A stretch of 64,000 bases of DNA from Coraliomargarita sp965656715 (GTDB lineage Bacteria > Verrucomicrobiota > Verrucomicrobiia > Opitutales > Coraliomargaritaceae): assembly GCA_965656715.1 (NCBI GenBank), contig CBFHLR010000006.1, positions 41,863 through 105,862 of the forward strand, written 5' to 3'. Below, piece after piece: positions 1 to 6,955 of the stretch (positions are counted from its first letter, which is position 1; each line of letters opens with the position of its first letter). The position numbers were made by a program, and so were the translations under genes. Below the pieces are notes generated by a model. It made no database searches and had not been told where the DNA came from. It saw only the letters and a program-made list of their open reading frames with translations.

Positions 1-396
1 CTAAACGCGAAGTTGCTCGGCATTGGACAACTCCGCCAAGGGGCCTTCCGCACACCCCGAGACGACTTACTCGAAGAAGCCATCAAACAAGACCGCTACT
101 TCATCAACCTCCTCGCTTACTCCCTTCCCGAGATACGACAGCGCAGCAAACAAACGCCGATGCCCAAACCACTCTGGGCCACGATCTTCAGTATGCCTCG
201 ACGACAACTGGAGCCAGAGGAAGCAATGAGTGCAATTAGCCAGCGCGCAGCACACTATTTCGGACGCGACACTAAAGACCTTGAAATGCTACGCCGTGAC
301 GAACAACAAGCCGTAGTGGAAATTGGCCCATTAGAATTCATGGGCACAGTCGAAGAAACTGAAGCAATCCCATCCATAAAACTCGACGAGCAATGA
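1..396 (+). CDS. C-terminal part of an unrecognised protein (cut by window edge)
   Basis: The reading frame is open from base 1 (codons cta aac gcg aag) and runs to a stop at 394-396, so the true start probably lies to the left; a TTG at 13 is the first possible internal start. About 131 residues are visible. They are mostly charged and helical, with a stretch around RDDLLEEAIKQDRYF and an acidic tail. There is no signal peptide or membrane segment and I do not recognise the family. The stop overlaps the ATG of the next gene (ATGA-type overlap at 393-396), so the two are probably co-translated. Confidence 0.6.
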   Translation, partial: LNAKLLGIGQLRQGAFRTPRDDLLEEAIKQDRYFINLLAYSLPEIRQRSKQTPMPKPLWATIFSMPRRQLEPEEAMSAISQRAAHYFGRDTKDLEMLRRDEQQAVVEIGPLEFMGTVEETEAIPSIKLDEQ

Positions 397-716
397 ATAA
401 AAAAATCCAAGCTGCCTGCGAGGCCTTCTCTACTGGCGATGCCGAGAAGGCGTTGCCCTTGATTGCCGATAGCGTCGAATGGCACATCGTCGGTGATCAC
501 AGCATCGTGGGCAAAGCTGGTGTTGAGGAAACCTGCGCTGAAGCCGCCGCACAAGGAAACCCGAACTTCGAGAATGGACGCGTGATCACCAGCAAGTCAC
601 ACATCGTGGTCGAGGGGCAGGACTTCGACACCGATGTGCATTACTGCGACATCTACACCATCGATGACGGCTTGATTCAGGAGATCACCTCTTACTGTCT
701 GGCTCCTGCGGAGTAA
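393..716 (+). CDS. SnoaL-like / NTF2-like small protein
   Basis: This 107-residue protein has the pattern of the SnoaL/NTF2-like alpha+beta barrel family. A helical start (AACEAFSTGDAEKALPLIAD) is followed by VEWHIVG, a glycine-containing loop, and alternating strands ending in a DIYTIDDGLIQEI segment, which is typical of the final strands of this fold. Family members are small-ligand-binding proteins or isomerases, and residues alone do not give the substrate. It overlaps the upstream partial gene by 4 bases and probably shares its transcript. The fold call is moderately sure and the function is unknown. Confidence 0.6.
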   Translation: MNKKIQAACEAFSTGDAEKALPLIADSVEWHIVGDHSIVGKAGVEETCAEAAAQGNPNFENGRVITSKSHIVVEGQDFDTDVHYCDIYTIDDGLIQEITSYCLAPAE

Positions 717-789
717 TCATTTCAGCATTAAAAGTCCAACCCTCAGCTCTCAGGCTTCAAGTCTCAGCTTTCAAATTTCAGCCCCCACT

Positions 790-1215
790 TCACTCACCCT
801 GATAGCTCAGCACGATACGACGGCTATGACTGCGCGCACGGTGCTCCCAAAGGAAGACTCCTTGCCAAGTGCCAAGACATAGGCGTCCATTGACAAATGG
901 AATCACCTCGGCAGTGCGAGTGAGCGCCATCTTAATGTGACTCGGCATATCGTCCGGGCCCTCATAGGTGTGCGTAAAATCCGGATCATTCTCCGGCACG
1001 AGACGATCGATGAAGCGTTCGAGGTCACGCCGGGCGGACGGATCGGCATTCTCCATGATGACTAAGCTACAGCTGGTATGGCAGCAGAACACCGTCACGG
1101 TGCCTTCACGTAGCCCAGATGCACGCAAGCCTTGCTCAATCTCTTGGGTAAACTCCGTAGTCGCTTTGCCGGGTGCGCTTACCGTGATCTCTTTGGTATA
1201 AACAGCCATGTCCAT
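790..1215 (-). CDS. YjbQ/UPF0047 family protein
   Basis: 141 residues matching the YjbQ (UPF0047) family. It has the small beta-barrel pattern with EGTVTVFCCHTSCSLVIMEN near the middle and the conserved C-terminal half containing GTWQGVFLWEHR. E. coli YjbQ has reported thiamine phosphate synthase side activity, but the physiological role is unsettled. A longer reading frame begins at 1308. I prefer the ATG at 1215 because GAGG sits seven bases upstream and family members start close to this point. The ATG at 1209 is an alternative. It is transcribed divergently from the lipoprotein gene at 1320. Confidence 0.8.
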   Translation of the reverse strand: MDMAVYTKEITVSAPGKATTEFTQEIEQGLRASGLREGTVTVFCCHTSCSLVIMENADPSARRDLERFIDRLVPENDPDFTHTYEGPDDMPSHIKMALTRTAEVIPFVNGRLCLGTWQGVFLWEHRARSHSRRIVLSYQGE

Positions 1216-1319
1216 AACTAAGCCTCGTCGGCACTCACTGTGAAGCGCGAATACCACTTCGTTGTGACAAACGCGCTGTTTAATTGCATTTAACTGATTT
1301 GCCCACACGCTAATTCACT

Positions 1320-1874
1320 ATGAAAGCTCGATACCTCCTCGCTCTGATGATCACCGTTCTCTTCCTTTTGTCAGGCTGCGAAAGCCCGAAGACAGTCGAC
1401 TACGACAGCGCCATGCTTAGCAAAATGCGCAGCTATAAGTGCTACCAAATCGAAAGCCGCGAAGAACGCTCCAGTTACCAACATGTATCGCTCACCGAAA
1501 TCGTGGATCGCCGTATTGTAACGGCCCTCGATAAACAGCTAAAGGTTCGCGGCTATCGTAATGACTGCGCAGAGCCCGACTTCATCGTTACCTTTTTCAC
1601 CAAAACCGAGCAAAAGACCAAAGTAAACGACTTGGGTATGGCTGGCGGCTACGGCTATAGGCGCTCACCCTACCGAACTTACTATGGCGGCGCCTCTCGC
1701 TACAGCATTGATCAATACCAAGAGGGCACCCTGATTCTCGACATCATCGATTTCGAAACCAAGCAGATGGTCTGGCGCGGTGCAGCCTCACGGCGCTTGG
1801 GCCGACAAGCTCCACAGCAGGCGGAGATTCAAGATATTGTTGTCGATATTCTGGCAGAATTCCCCCCACAGTAA
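1320..1874 (+). CDS. DUF4136-type lipoprotein
   Basis: 184 residues. The N-terminus is a lipoprotein signal (hydrophobic residues 5-17, then LSGC with Cys20 as the lipidation site), so the protein should be anchored in a membrane facing the periplasm. The mature part fits the DUF4136 pattern: a tyrosine-rich middle with GGYGYRRSPYRTYYGG, then GTLILDIIDFETKQMVWRGAA, the hallmark C-terminal strand pair. The function of the family is unknown. It stands alone between a divergent gene and the thrH operon. Confidence 0.75.
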   Translation: MKARYLLALMITVLFLLSGCESPKTVDYDSAMLSKMRSYKCYQIESREERSSYQHVSLTEIVDRRIVTALDKQLKVRGYRNDCAEPDFIVTFFTKTEQKTKVNDLGMAGGYGYRRSPYRTYYGGASRYSIDQYQEGTLILDIIDFETKQMVWRGAASRRLGRQAPQQAEIQDIVVDILAEFPPQ

Positions 1875-1898
1875 GCTCCAAGGCCTGATTGGGATTGA

Positions 1899-1926
1899 CT
1901 CTAAAGCTGATTCCAACGCTTTAGAG
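1899..1926 (+). promoter_or_regulatory. Hairpin directly before thrH
   Basis: A perfect 9-base inverted repeat, CTCTAAAGC (1899-1907) and GCTTTAGAG (1918-1926), with a 10-base loop, ends two bases before the thrH ATG at 1929. In mRNA it would bury the ribosome-binding region. It has no following T-run, so it is not a standard terminator for the lipoprotein gene. A translation-controlling role is inference. Confidence 0.4.
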
Positions 1927-1928
1927 GC

Positions 1929-2528
1929 ATGAATATCGTTTGCCTCGACCTCGAGGGGGTGCTCATCCCCGAAATCTGGATCGCATTTGCCGAGAAGACC
2001 GGCATCGAAGCACTGAAGCGCACTACGCGCGATGAGCCGTGCTACGACACACTCATGCGTTATCGCTTAGACATCCTCGATAAGGAAGGCTTCAAACTGT
2101 CCGACATCGAAGAGGTCATTGGCACCCTCGATCCACTTCCCGGCGCAAAGGAATTCGTCGAATGGGTGACTTCACAAACACGTCTGGTCATCCTGTCCGA
2201 CACCTTCCGCCAATTTGCAGGTCCGCTGATGGCGAAGCTCGGGCATCCAACGCTCTTCTGCCACGATCTAGTGATCGACGAAACTGGCCGAATCGCCGAC
2301 TACAAACTGCGCCTCCCCGACCATAAACGCAAAGCTGTCGAAGCCTTCAAAGCACTCAACTTTGAGCCCTTCGCAGCCGGCGACTCCTACAACGATCTAA
2401 GCATGATTGACTGCGCCGACAATAAAGCGCTCTACTGCCCACCGGAGCGCCTGATCAATGAGCGCCCAGACCTCGCGGTTGCGCGCACGCATGCGGAACT
2501 GAGAGCGATCATCGAAAAGCACCTTTAA
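1929..2528 (+). CDS. thrH: ThrH-type phosphoserine phosphatase / homoserine phosphotransferase
   Basis: 199 residues, the usual ThrH length. This HAD-superfamily enzyme dephosphorylates phosphoserine and can transfer the phosphate to homoserine, linking serine and threonine synthesis. The N-terminus CLDLEGVLIPEIWI carries the nucleophile Asp7 and the ThrH-specific Glu9, where most HAD enzymes have a second Asp. Motif II is LVILSDTF and motif III/IV is AAGDSYNDLSMI. The cytoplasmic enzyme heads a same-strand run with Dabb, pnuC and a NadR-like kinase. A hairpin lies just before the start. Confidence 0.92.
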   Translation: MNIVCLDLEGVLIPEIWIAFAEKTGIEALKRTTRDEPCYDTLMRYRLDILDKEGFKLSDIEEVIGTLDPLPGAKEFVEWVTSQTRLVILSDTFRQFAGPLMAKLGHPTLFCHDLVIDETGRIADYKLRLPDHKRKAVEAFKALNFEPFAAGDSYNDLSMIDCADNKALYCPPERLINERPDLAVARTHAELRAIIEKHL

Positions 2529-2546
2529 CCATAACTAAATACCCCC

Positions 2547-2843
2547 ATGCTAGTCCATACAGTTCTATTCTGGCTCCGCAAAGATATTGACGGAGATAAA
2601 ATCACTGAATTCCGCCTCGCATTGGAAACAATGAAAGGCATCCAGCATGCAGAGGCCGTCTATATCGGCGTGCCCGCAGCCACTCCTGAGCGCCCCGTAA
2701 TCGATACGAGCTACGACTTTTGCCTGACTGTGATCCTTAAGGATATGGCCGCCCACGATGCCTATCAGGCGGATCCTATCCACGTCGAGTTCCTCAAAAA
2801 TAAGGATCTGTGGAAGAAGGTTAAGATCTACGACGCAGACTAA
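2547..2843 (+). CDS. Dabb family (stress-responsive A/B barrel) protein
   Basis: 98 residues of the Dabb ferredoxin-like barrel family. The start MLVHTVLFWLRKDI and the later VILKDMAAHDAYQADPIH are characteristic: a central strand followed by the helix that packs on the dimer barrel. Members are small dimeric proteins, some being lyases or cyclases and most unassigned. It follows thrH by 18 bases and precedes pnuC by 8, so it is part of the same likely operon. The specific role is unknown. Confidence 0.8.
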   Translation: MLVHTVLFWLRKDIDGDKITEFRLALETMKGIQHAEAVYIGVPAATPERPVIDTSYDFCLTVILKDMAAHDAYQADPIHVEFLKNKDLWKKVKIYDAD

Positions 2844-2851
2844 GCTTTCAA

Positions 2852-3457
2852 ATGCTGGAGACACTCTGCGAACAATTCGCCGCACTCAACTGGGTGCAAT
2901 GGTTGGGCTTTATCACCGGCGTCACAGGTGTCTACCTAAGTATCAAAGAGCGGCTACTCGCATGGCCACTCTTCATTCTTTGCTATAGTTGTTACGTCTA
3001 TTTGAGTTACCAATACGGGCTCAAATCATTCATGCTGATGAATACCATCTTCATTGGCATCTCCATTTATGGCTGGCAGAAGTGGGCACGAGGCAAAAGC
3101 GATCAACAAAGCGACAGCACCCCAGTCAGCCGCGCGCGACCAACACATTTGCTCGTCGCCTTAGCGCTCGTTCTCATAGGCACACTGGGACTCGGCGCCT
3201 TGTTTCAGCGAACAGGCGAAGCCTCCATGCCTTATCTAGACTCCTTCGCGACCTGCTGCGGCTTCATCGCACAGTGGCTTCTCAGCCGAAAGCATGTCGA
3301 GACATGGGGGACATGGATAATTACCAACAGCGTCTATATCTACCTTCTCTCAAAACAAGGCGCTTTCACCGACGTGCTTCTGTTCAGCATCTTTATACTA
3401 CTCGCAATCAAAGGCTGGGTTGAATGGAAGCGACTACTCCGCACCGAGAACCGATGA
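2852..3457 (+). CDS. pnuC: PnuC-type nicotinamide mononucleotide/riboside transporter
   Basis: 201 residues with about seven hydrophobic membrane segments and the PnuC N-terminal pattern NWVQWLGFITGVTGVYLSIKE. PnuC proteins import nicotinamide riboside (or NMN) by facilitated diffusion, driven by intracellular phosphorylation. A NadR-like kinase gene overlaps its stop by ATGA (3454-3457), which fits this trapping mechanism: PnuC brings in the riboside and the kinase phosphorylates it. No NAD riboswitch is evident, since only 8 bases separate it from the Dabb gene. Confidence 0.88.
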   Translation: MLETLCEQFAALNWVQWLGFITGVTGVYLSIKERLLAWPLFILCYSCYVYLSYQYGLKSFMLMNTIFIGISIYGWQKWARGKSDQQSDSTPVSRARPTHLLVALALVLIGTLGLGALFQRTGEASMPYLDSFATCCGFIAQWLLSRKHVETWGTWIITNSVYIYLLSKQGAFTDVLLFSIFILLAIKGWVEWKRLLRTENR

Positions 3458-3969
3458 AGCGCATCGTCCTAACCGGCGCCGAATCCACAGGCAAAAGCAC
3501 TTTGGCGAAAGCGATTGCGGCCCACTATGATGCTCCTCTGAGCCATGAATACGTGCGCCACTACGTGGATAAACTGGACCGAGAATTGGACCTCCAGGAC
3601 TTGCTCCCGATCGCACGTGGCCAGATCGCAGCCGAGAACGATGCAGTGCAACAAGCAGAACGCATCGCTTTTCACGACACCAACATACTGTCATCGATTA
3701 TATACGCGCAGCATTACTTCGAGCAGTCCATCCCCGAAGCAGACCAAGCCTTAAAAACCGGAGACTATACACTCTATCTACTCTGCGAAGCAGATATTCC
3801 TTGGGTCGCAGACGCGGGTCAACGCGAGAGTCCGCAAACGCGCGAGCACTTGCAGCAAAAATTTGAGACCGAGCTCAGTCTCCGCAAACTCCCACATCTA
3901 AAGATCTCAGGGAGCCTTGAAGCTCGCCTACGGCAGGCCATCAACGCGATTGATGCACTCTCGAAATAG
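3454..3969 (+). CDS. NadR-like ribosylnicotinamide kinase domain protein
   Basis: 171 residues from the ATG at 3454, which overlaps the pnuC stop. A start at 3424 is open but would run far into pnuC. The P-loop GAESTGKST lies at residues 8-16, followed by SHEYVRHYVD, as in the C-terminal kinase domain of NadR. It has neither the nicotinamide-nucleotide adenylyltransferase domain nor the DNA-binding domain of full NadR, so it should only phosphorylate nicotinamide riboside to NMN. Coupling to pnuC supports this. Confidence 0.85.
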   Translation: MKRIVLTGAESTGKSTLAKAIAAHYDAPLSHEYVRHYVDKLDRELDLQDLLPIARGQIAAENDAVQQAERIAFHDTNILSSIIYAQHYFEQSIPEADQALKTGDYTLYLLCEADIPWVADAGQRESPQTREHLQQKFETELSLRKLPHLKISGSLEARLRQAINAIDALSK

Positions 3970-3997
3970 GTAAGTCCGTATTCGGAAGACCGATACA

Positions 3998-4624
3998 CTA
4001 CTTGGAACTGATCAGCACGGAGATCAATGCGAGCATTACACACAAGACCACTCCAAAGGGGCGTATCTTATTGATCGACTTTAGCGTGATCGCCTCAGGG
4101 ACTCGTTTTGCAAAAAGCGCAGACAGGAAGGCGAGCTGTCCCCACCAATAGAGGATGCCGATCAGGCCACCAACAGCCGCCCACACAATCGTGTGATAGC
4201 TCACCGGATGGTTAACGAACACCATTGTGGCCAACACCAAGGACATCGCCAAAGGCAATCGCATCGGCATCGCCAGCGAACGCACACAAGCATTCCGGAA
4301 TAAAACCCCAGCGGCAGGCAACGCACCTGCATCACTCAACGATTGCGCCTTCGGTGTGCGCAGAAACTTATACGCCAAATAGGCGAGGTTTCCTGCCGCA
4401 AACAGATACATCAGAGGGCGAATTGGATGTAGGTTCGTCAGCATAACGCGCAAGCCAGCCACTGCCACACACAACCACAAGAGGTTCGACAGCGCAAAGC
4501 CCGCAGCGACAGCGAGCACCTGACGTGCAGAGCCACACATTCCGACTTTTGCAACCCATACCGTGCCCGGGAACAACGCCAGTGACAATATACACCCTGC
4601 TGCAATGCCTTCTAAGAGTATCAT
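3998..4624 (-). CDS. LysE-like membrane exporter
   Basis: 208 residues, almost entirely hydrophobic, with five to six predicted membrane helices and the LysE/RhtB-like opening ILLEGIAAGCILSLALFPGTVW. LysE-family proteins export amino acids or other small solutes. The usual LysE N-terminal G-P-G motif is only loosely kept as FPGTV. Its start is 9 bases after the stop of the CcoI-like gene on the same strand, so the two are surely one transcript. The substrate is unknown; the neighbour hints at metal or cytochrome oxidase biology rather than amino acids. Confidence 0.6.
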   Translation of the reverse strand: MILLEGIAAGCILSLALFPGTVWVAKVGMCGSARQVLAVAAGFALSNLLWLCVAVAGLRVMLTNLHPIRPLMYLFAAGNLAYLAYKFLRTPKAQSLSDAGALPAAGVLFRNACVRSLAMPMRLPLAMSLVLATMVFVNHPVSYHTIVWAAVGGLIGILYWWGQLAFLSALFAKRVPEAITLKSINKIRPFGVVLCVMLALISVLISSK

Positions 4625-4633
4625 CTCAATCCG

Positions 4634-5779
4634 TTATGAGCGTTCTACGCCTCGATTCCAATAGGCGAAACCAGCAAACATCAATAAACCACTCAGCAAG
4701 CACCATGCAAGCGACTCAAAGTGATTGAACCCGAATCCAATCACCACGCACCACCCAAGAACGCAGAGCATAAGATTGCTGGTCAACTGCCTCATCCTCA
4801 CTCCGTATCGCCCAACAATTGCAAACGCATAGAGTGGCGCCGGGATCAGCAATGCAGGCGTTTGACCAGTCAGAATCAGAACGCATTGGATCAAGGCTGC
4901 CACCAACGAAAGTAGCGAGACCCACTTCTGAGTTGTTTCTGCGGCACCCGACACCACGCTATCGCCCGCAACGGAACCCCTTGTCCAAATGCGTAGGTGA
5001 AGCCAACGAACCACTAGCAAGAGGAAGACGAACACAGGTAGTTTCCATAAAATGGAAGCGTCCAGCCCCACAAACAGAGTCAAAAGACTCAAAACCCACA
5101 GACTATCATAGTGCACAAGACCGATGCGCCACGAGCGCAAGACCGGCAGCACAAAATGGCTGGCTCCAACAGCGAGACTCAAAACCACAAAGAGCAAGGA
5201 TGTCAGGAACAGGATGTTCGCATAATCCGAAACATCCGCGCCAAGCATCGTTGGCAGCGCAAGCAACACCGCATTCGCAGCAAAGATGCCAGAGAGGACC
5301 ATGCGCCAAGTCAGCAAAGACCACTGAGCCACAATGCCCGAGGAGGCATCACCCAAGGCATAGCCAAAAGTATGCAAACGTGCCGCAAGTGCTGTCAGGT
5401 CAAATACTCCGCGATCCCACTGCAAACTGAGTCGATTCTCCTGCAAACTCACACGTGCACTTCGGACTCCCGGCATCGCACGTGAAATGCGCTCCACCAA
5501 CCAGACACAGCCCAAACACGACATCCCGTCGACGCGCAAAGTCAGCTCCGCCTGCCCCTCTTCGGCTTCCTGCTGAAGCCGTTTCAACAGCGCAAGATCC
5601 TCAGTTTTGCCAAGCGCATCGCCAACTGGACGCCCCACTCGATCCTGAAGTGCGTAATAATCACCCAGATCCTCCGCATTTATCAGCTCATGCACTTGCC
5701 GACAACCCGAGCAGCAAAAAGCGCCATCTCCATGCCCCTCACGAAAGGGCGTTGCGCAATGCTGACAAGTAAGCTTCAT
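4634..5779 (-). CDS. CcoI/FixI-like heavy-metal protein lacking the P-type ATPase catalytic domains
   Basis: 381 residues. The N-terminus has the cysteine cluster typical of CcoI/FixI copper ATPases (Cys5, Cys8, then FCCSGC with Cys22, 23 and 26). An HMA metal-binding domain follows with GMSCLGC (Cys88, Cys91) near residues 79-140. From about residue 150 there are roughly eight membrane segments. The phosphorylation motif DKTGT, the actuator TGE, the ATP-binding domain and the CPC channel motif are all absent, and there is a proper stop, so it cannot pump with ATP. It may be a metal-binding membrane scaffold paired with the LysE-like exporter downstream. Confidence 0.7.
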   Translation of the reverse strand: MKLTCQHCATPFREGHGDGAFCCSGCRQVHELINAEDLGDYYALQDRVGRPVGDALGKTEDLALLKRLQQEAEEGQAELTLRVDGMSCLGCVWLVERISRAMPGVRSARVSLQENRLSLQWDRGVFDLTALAARLHTFGYALGDASSGIVAQWSLLTWRMVLSGIFAANAVLLALPTMLGADVSDYANILFLTSLLFVVLSLAVGASHFVLPVLRSWRIGLVHYDSLWVLSLLTLFVGLDASILWKLPVFVFLLLVVRWLHLRIWTRGSVAGDSVVSGAAETTQKWVSLLSLVAALIQCVLILTGQTPALLIPAPLYAFAIVGRYGVRMRQLTSNLMLCVLGWCVVIGFGFNHFESLAWCLLSGLLMFAGFAYWNRGVERS

Positions 5780-5839
5780 CTAAAAAGTATTCAGCGCGGT
5801 AAATACGCGTTGCAATGTCTGAGTGCCAGTTTTTCTTAG

Positions 5840-6292
5840 ATGTCCATGGCAGATTCCCTACATCAGCTAGTCTATATGAGTTCAGCACGCCCTGAACTCA
5901 CTAAAGATGCGCTGATCGACATACTCGCCGCAGCTCAAAAGAACAACGCTCGGCGCGGCATCACTGGCCTACTGCTTCACTCTGACGGAAACTTGATCCA
6001 AGTCATTGAGGGCACCCAAGCGAACGTCGAAGCACTCTACGCAAAGATCTCTAACGACCAGCGTCACGATAACCCGATGGTGCTCTACCGTAAAGAGATC
6101 AGCCAACGCGACTTCCCCGAGTTTAAAATGGGCTTTCGCACACCAAACCGCAGCGAACTGGAAGCGAATTTCCCTGCCTTTATCGATATGATCGCAAAAC
6201 GGCAAATTCCCAAGGAGACCCTTGAGAGTATTTCAAAACAAGCGGCAGTCTTCCTCCGCACCTTCGCCCGAACCACCGGGCTCAATGGCTGA
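5840..6292 (+). CDS. BLUF-domain blue-light sensor
   Basis: 150 residues. Residues 7-100 form a BLUF domain, a flavin-binding blue-light photoreceptor. The flavin-contact residues are present: Tyr12 in LVYMSSA, Asn35/Asn36 before ARRGITG, and Gln54 in NLIQVIEG. The remaining 50 residues are a short helical tail as in single-domain BLUF proteins, so the output must be through a partner. A second in-frame ATG lies at 5846. It stands alone on the + strand, 123 bases before the ECF sigma gene. Whether that neighbourhood is functional is unknown. Confidence 0.9.
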   Translation: MSMADSLHQLVYMSSARPELTKDALIDILAAAQKNNARRGITGLLLHSDGNLIQVIEGTQANVEALYAKISNDQRHDNPMVLYRKEISQRDFPEFKMGFRTPNRSELEANFPAFIDMIAKRQIPKETLESISKQAAVFLRTFARTTGLNG

Positions 6293-6372
6293 GTGCCAAG
6301 CCCTGCAAAGCGCAAACAGAAGCGCCTTGCAAAAAAGTTCTAATAAAAACGCCCACCCCCACGTTGTTCATG

Positions 6373-6399
6373 TGAAACCGCTTGGTAGCGCTGCTAAGC
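6373..6399 (+). promoter_or_regulatory. Possible ECF promoter and imperfect palindrome before the sigma gene
   Basis: TGAAACC at 6373-6379, followed 14 bases later by CTAAG (6394-6398), resembles ECF -35/-10 elements (AAC and a TA-rich box). It overlaps a 20-base imperfect palindrome at 6380-6399 with ends GCTT/AAGC and centre AGCGCT. Either an autoregulated promoter or an operator is possible. This is pattern matching only. Confidence 0.3.
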
Positions 6400-6415
6400 C
6401 ACACACCTAATCACG

Positions 6416-6937
6416 ATGAAACATGAACAACCCAGCCCCGATTCAGAGTGGATGCGCTCCCTGGTGGACGCCCACGCGGCAGAACTTACACGTTACGCCG
6501 CATCCATCCTTGGCGACTCCGACAGCGCCAAAGATGTTGTGCAAGACTGCTTCATTCGCCTCTGGCAGGAACCACGCGAGAAAGTTGACGGACACGTGCG
6601 CCCATGGCTATTCCGCGTCTGTCGCAACCGAGCGATTGACCTTCAACGAAAAGGAGGACGCATGAAACCGCTCAGCGAAGTGCAGACAGCGACCACGCCC
6701 GCCGAAGGAAAAAACCCGGAAGAGCTTGCCGAACAACATGACAGCCAAAACCAGATATTGGGCCTCATGCAACAGCTCCCTGAAAACCAACGCGAAGTAG
6801 TCCGGCTTAAATTCCAGAACGGCCTAAGCTATAAAGAAATCGCCTCCGTCACCGAACTATCGGTCACCAATGTAGGCTTCCTGCTACATACCGCCATCAA
6901 GACCCTGCGCGCACAAGTCGCTGCCACGGGTGAGTAA
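6416..6937 (+). CDS. ECF-family RNA polymerase sigma factor
   Basis: 173 residues with sigma region 2 (about 18-85: DVVQDCFIRLWQEP, then PWLFRVCRNRAIDLQR) and region 4 (about 115-165: MQQLPENQREVVRLKFQNGLSYKEIA as helix-turn-helix). There is no region 3, as expected for ECF sigmas. The next gene, 18 bases downstream with a good AGGAG, encodes a membrane VWA protein whose N-terminus looks like an anti-sigma. The pair is likely a signal-responsive regulon switch. The target genes are not visible. Confidence 0.92.
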   Translation: MKHEQPSPDSEWMRSLVDAHAAELTRYAASILGDSDSAKDVVQDCFIRLWQEPREKVDGHVRPWLFRVCRNRAIDLQRKGGRMKPLSEVQTATTPAEGKNPEELAEQHDSQNQILGLMQQLPENQREVVRLKFQNGLSYKEIASVTELSVTNVGFLLHTAIKTLRAQVAATGE

Positions 6938-6955
6938 CAAAAAGGAGACAAGACA

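Noticed and set aside
4819..5430. 203-codon open frame on the + strand
   Set aside because: Antisense to the CcoI-like gene, with low-complexity polar translation and no start context.
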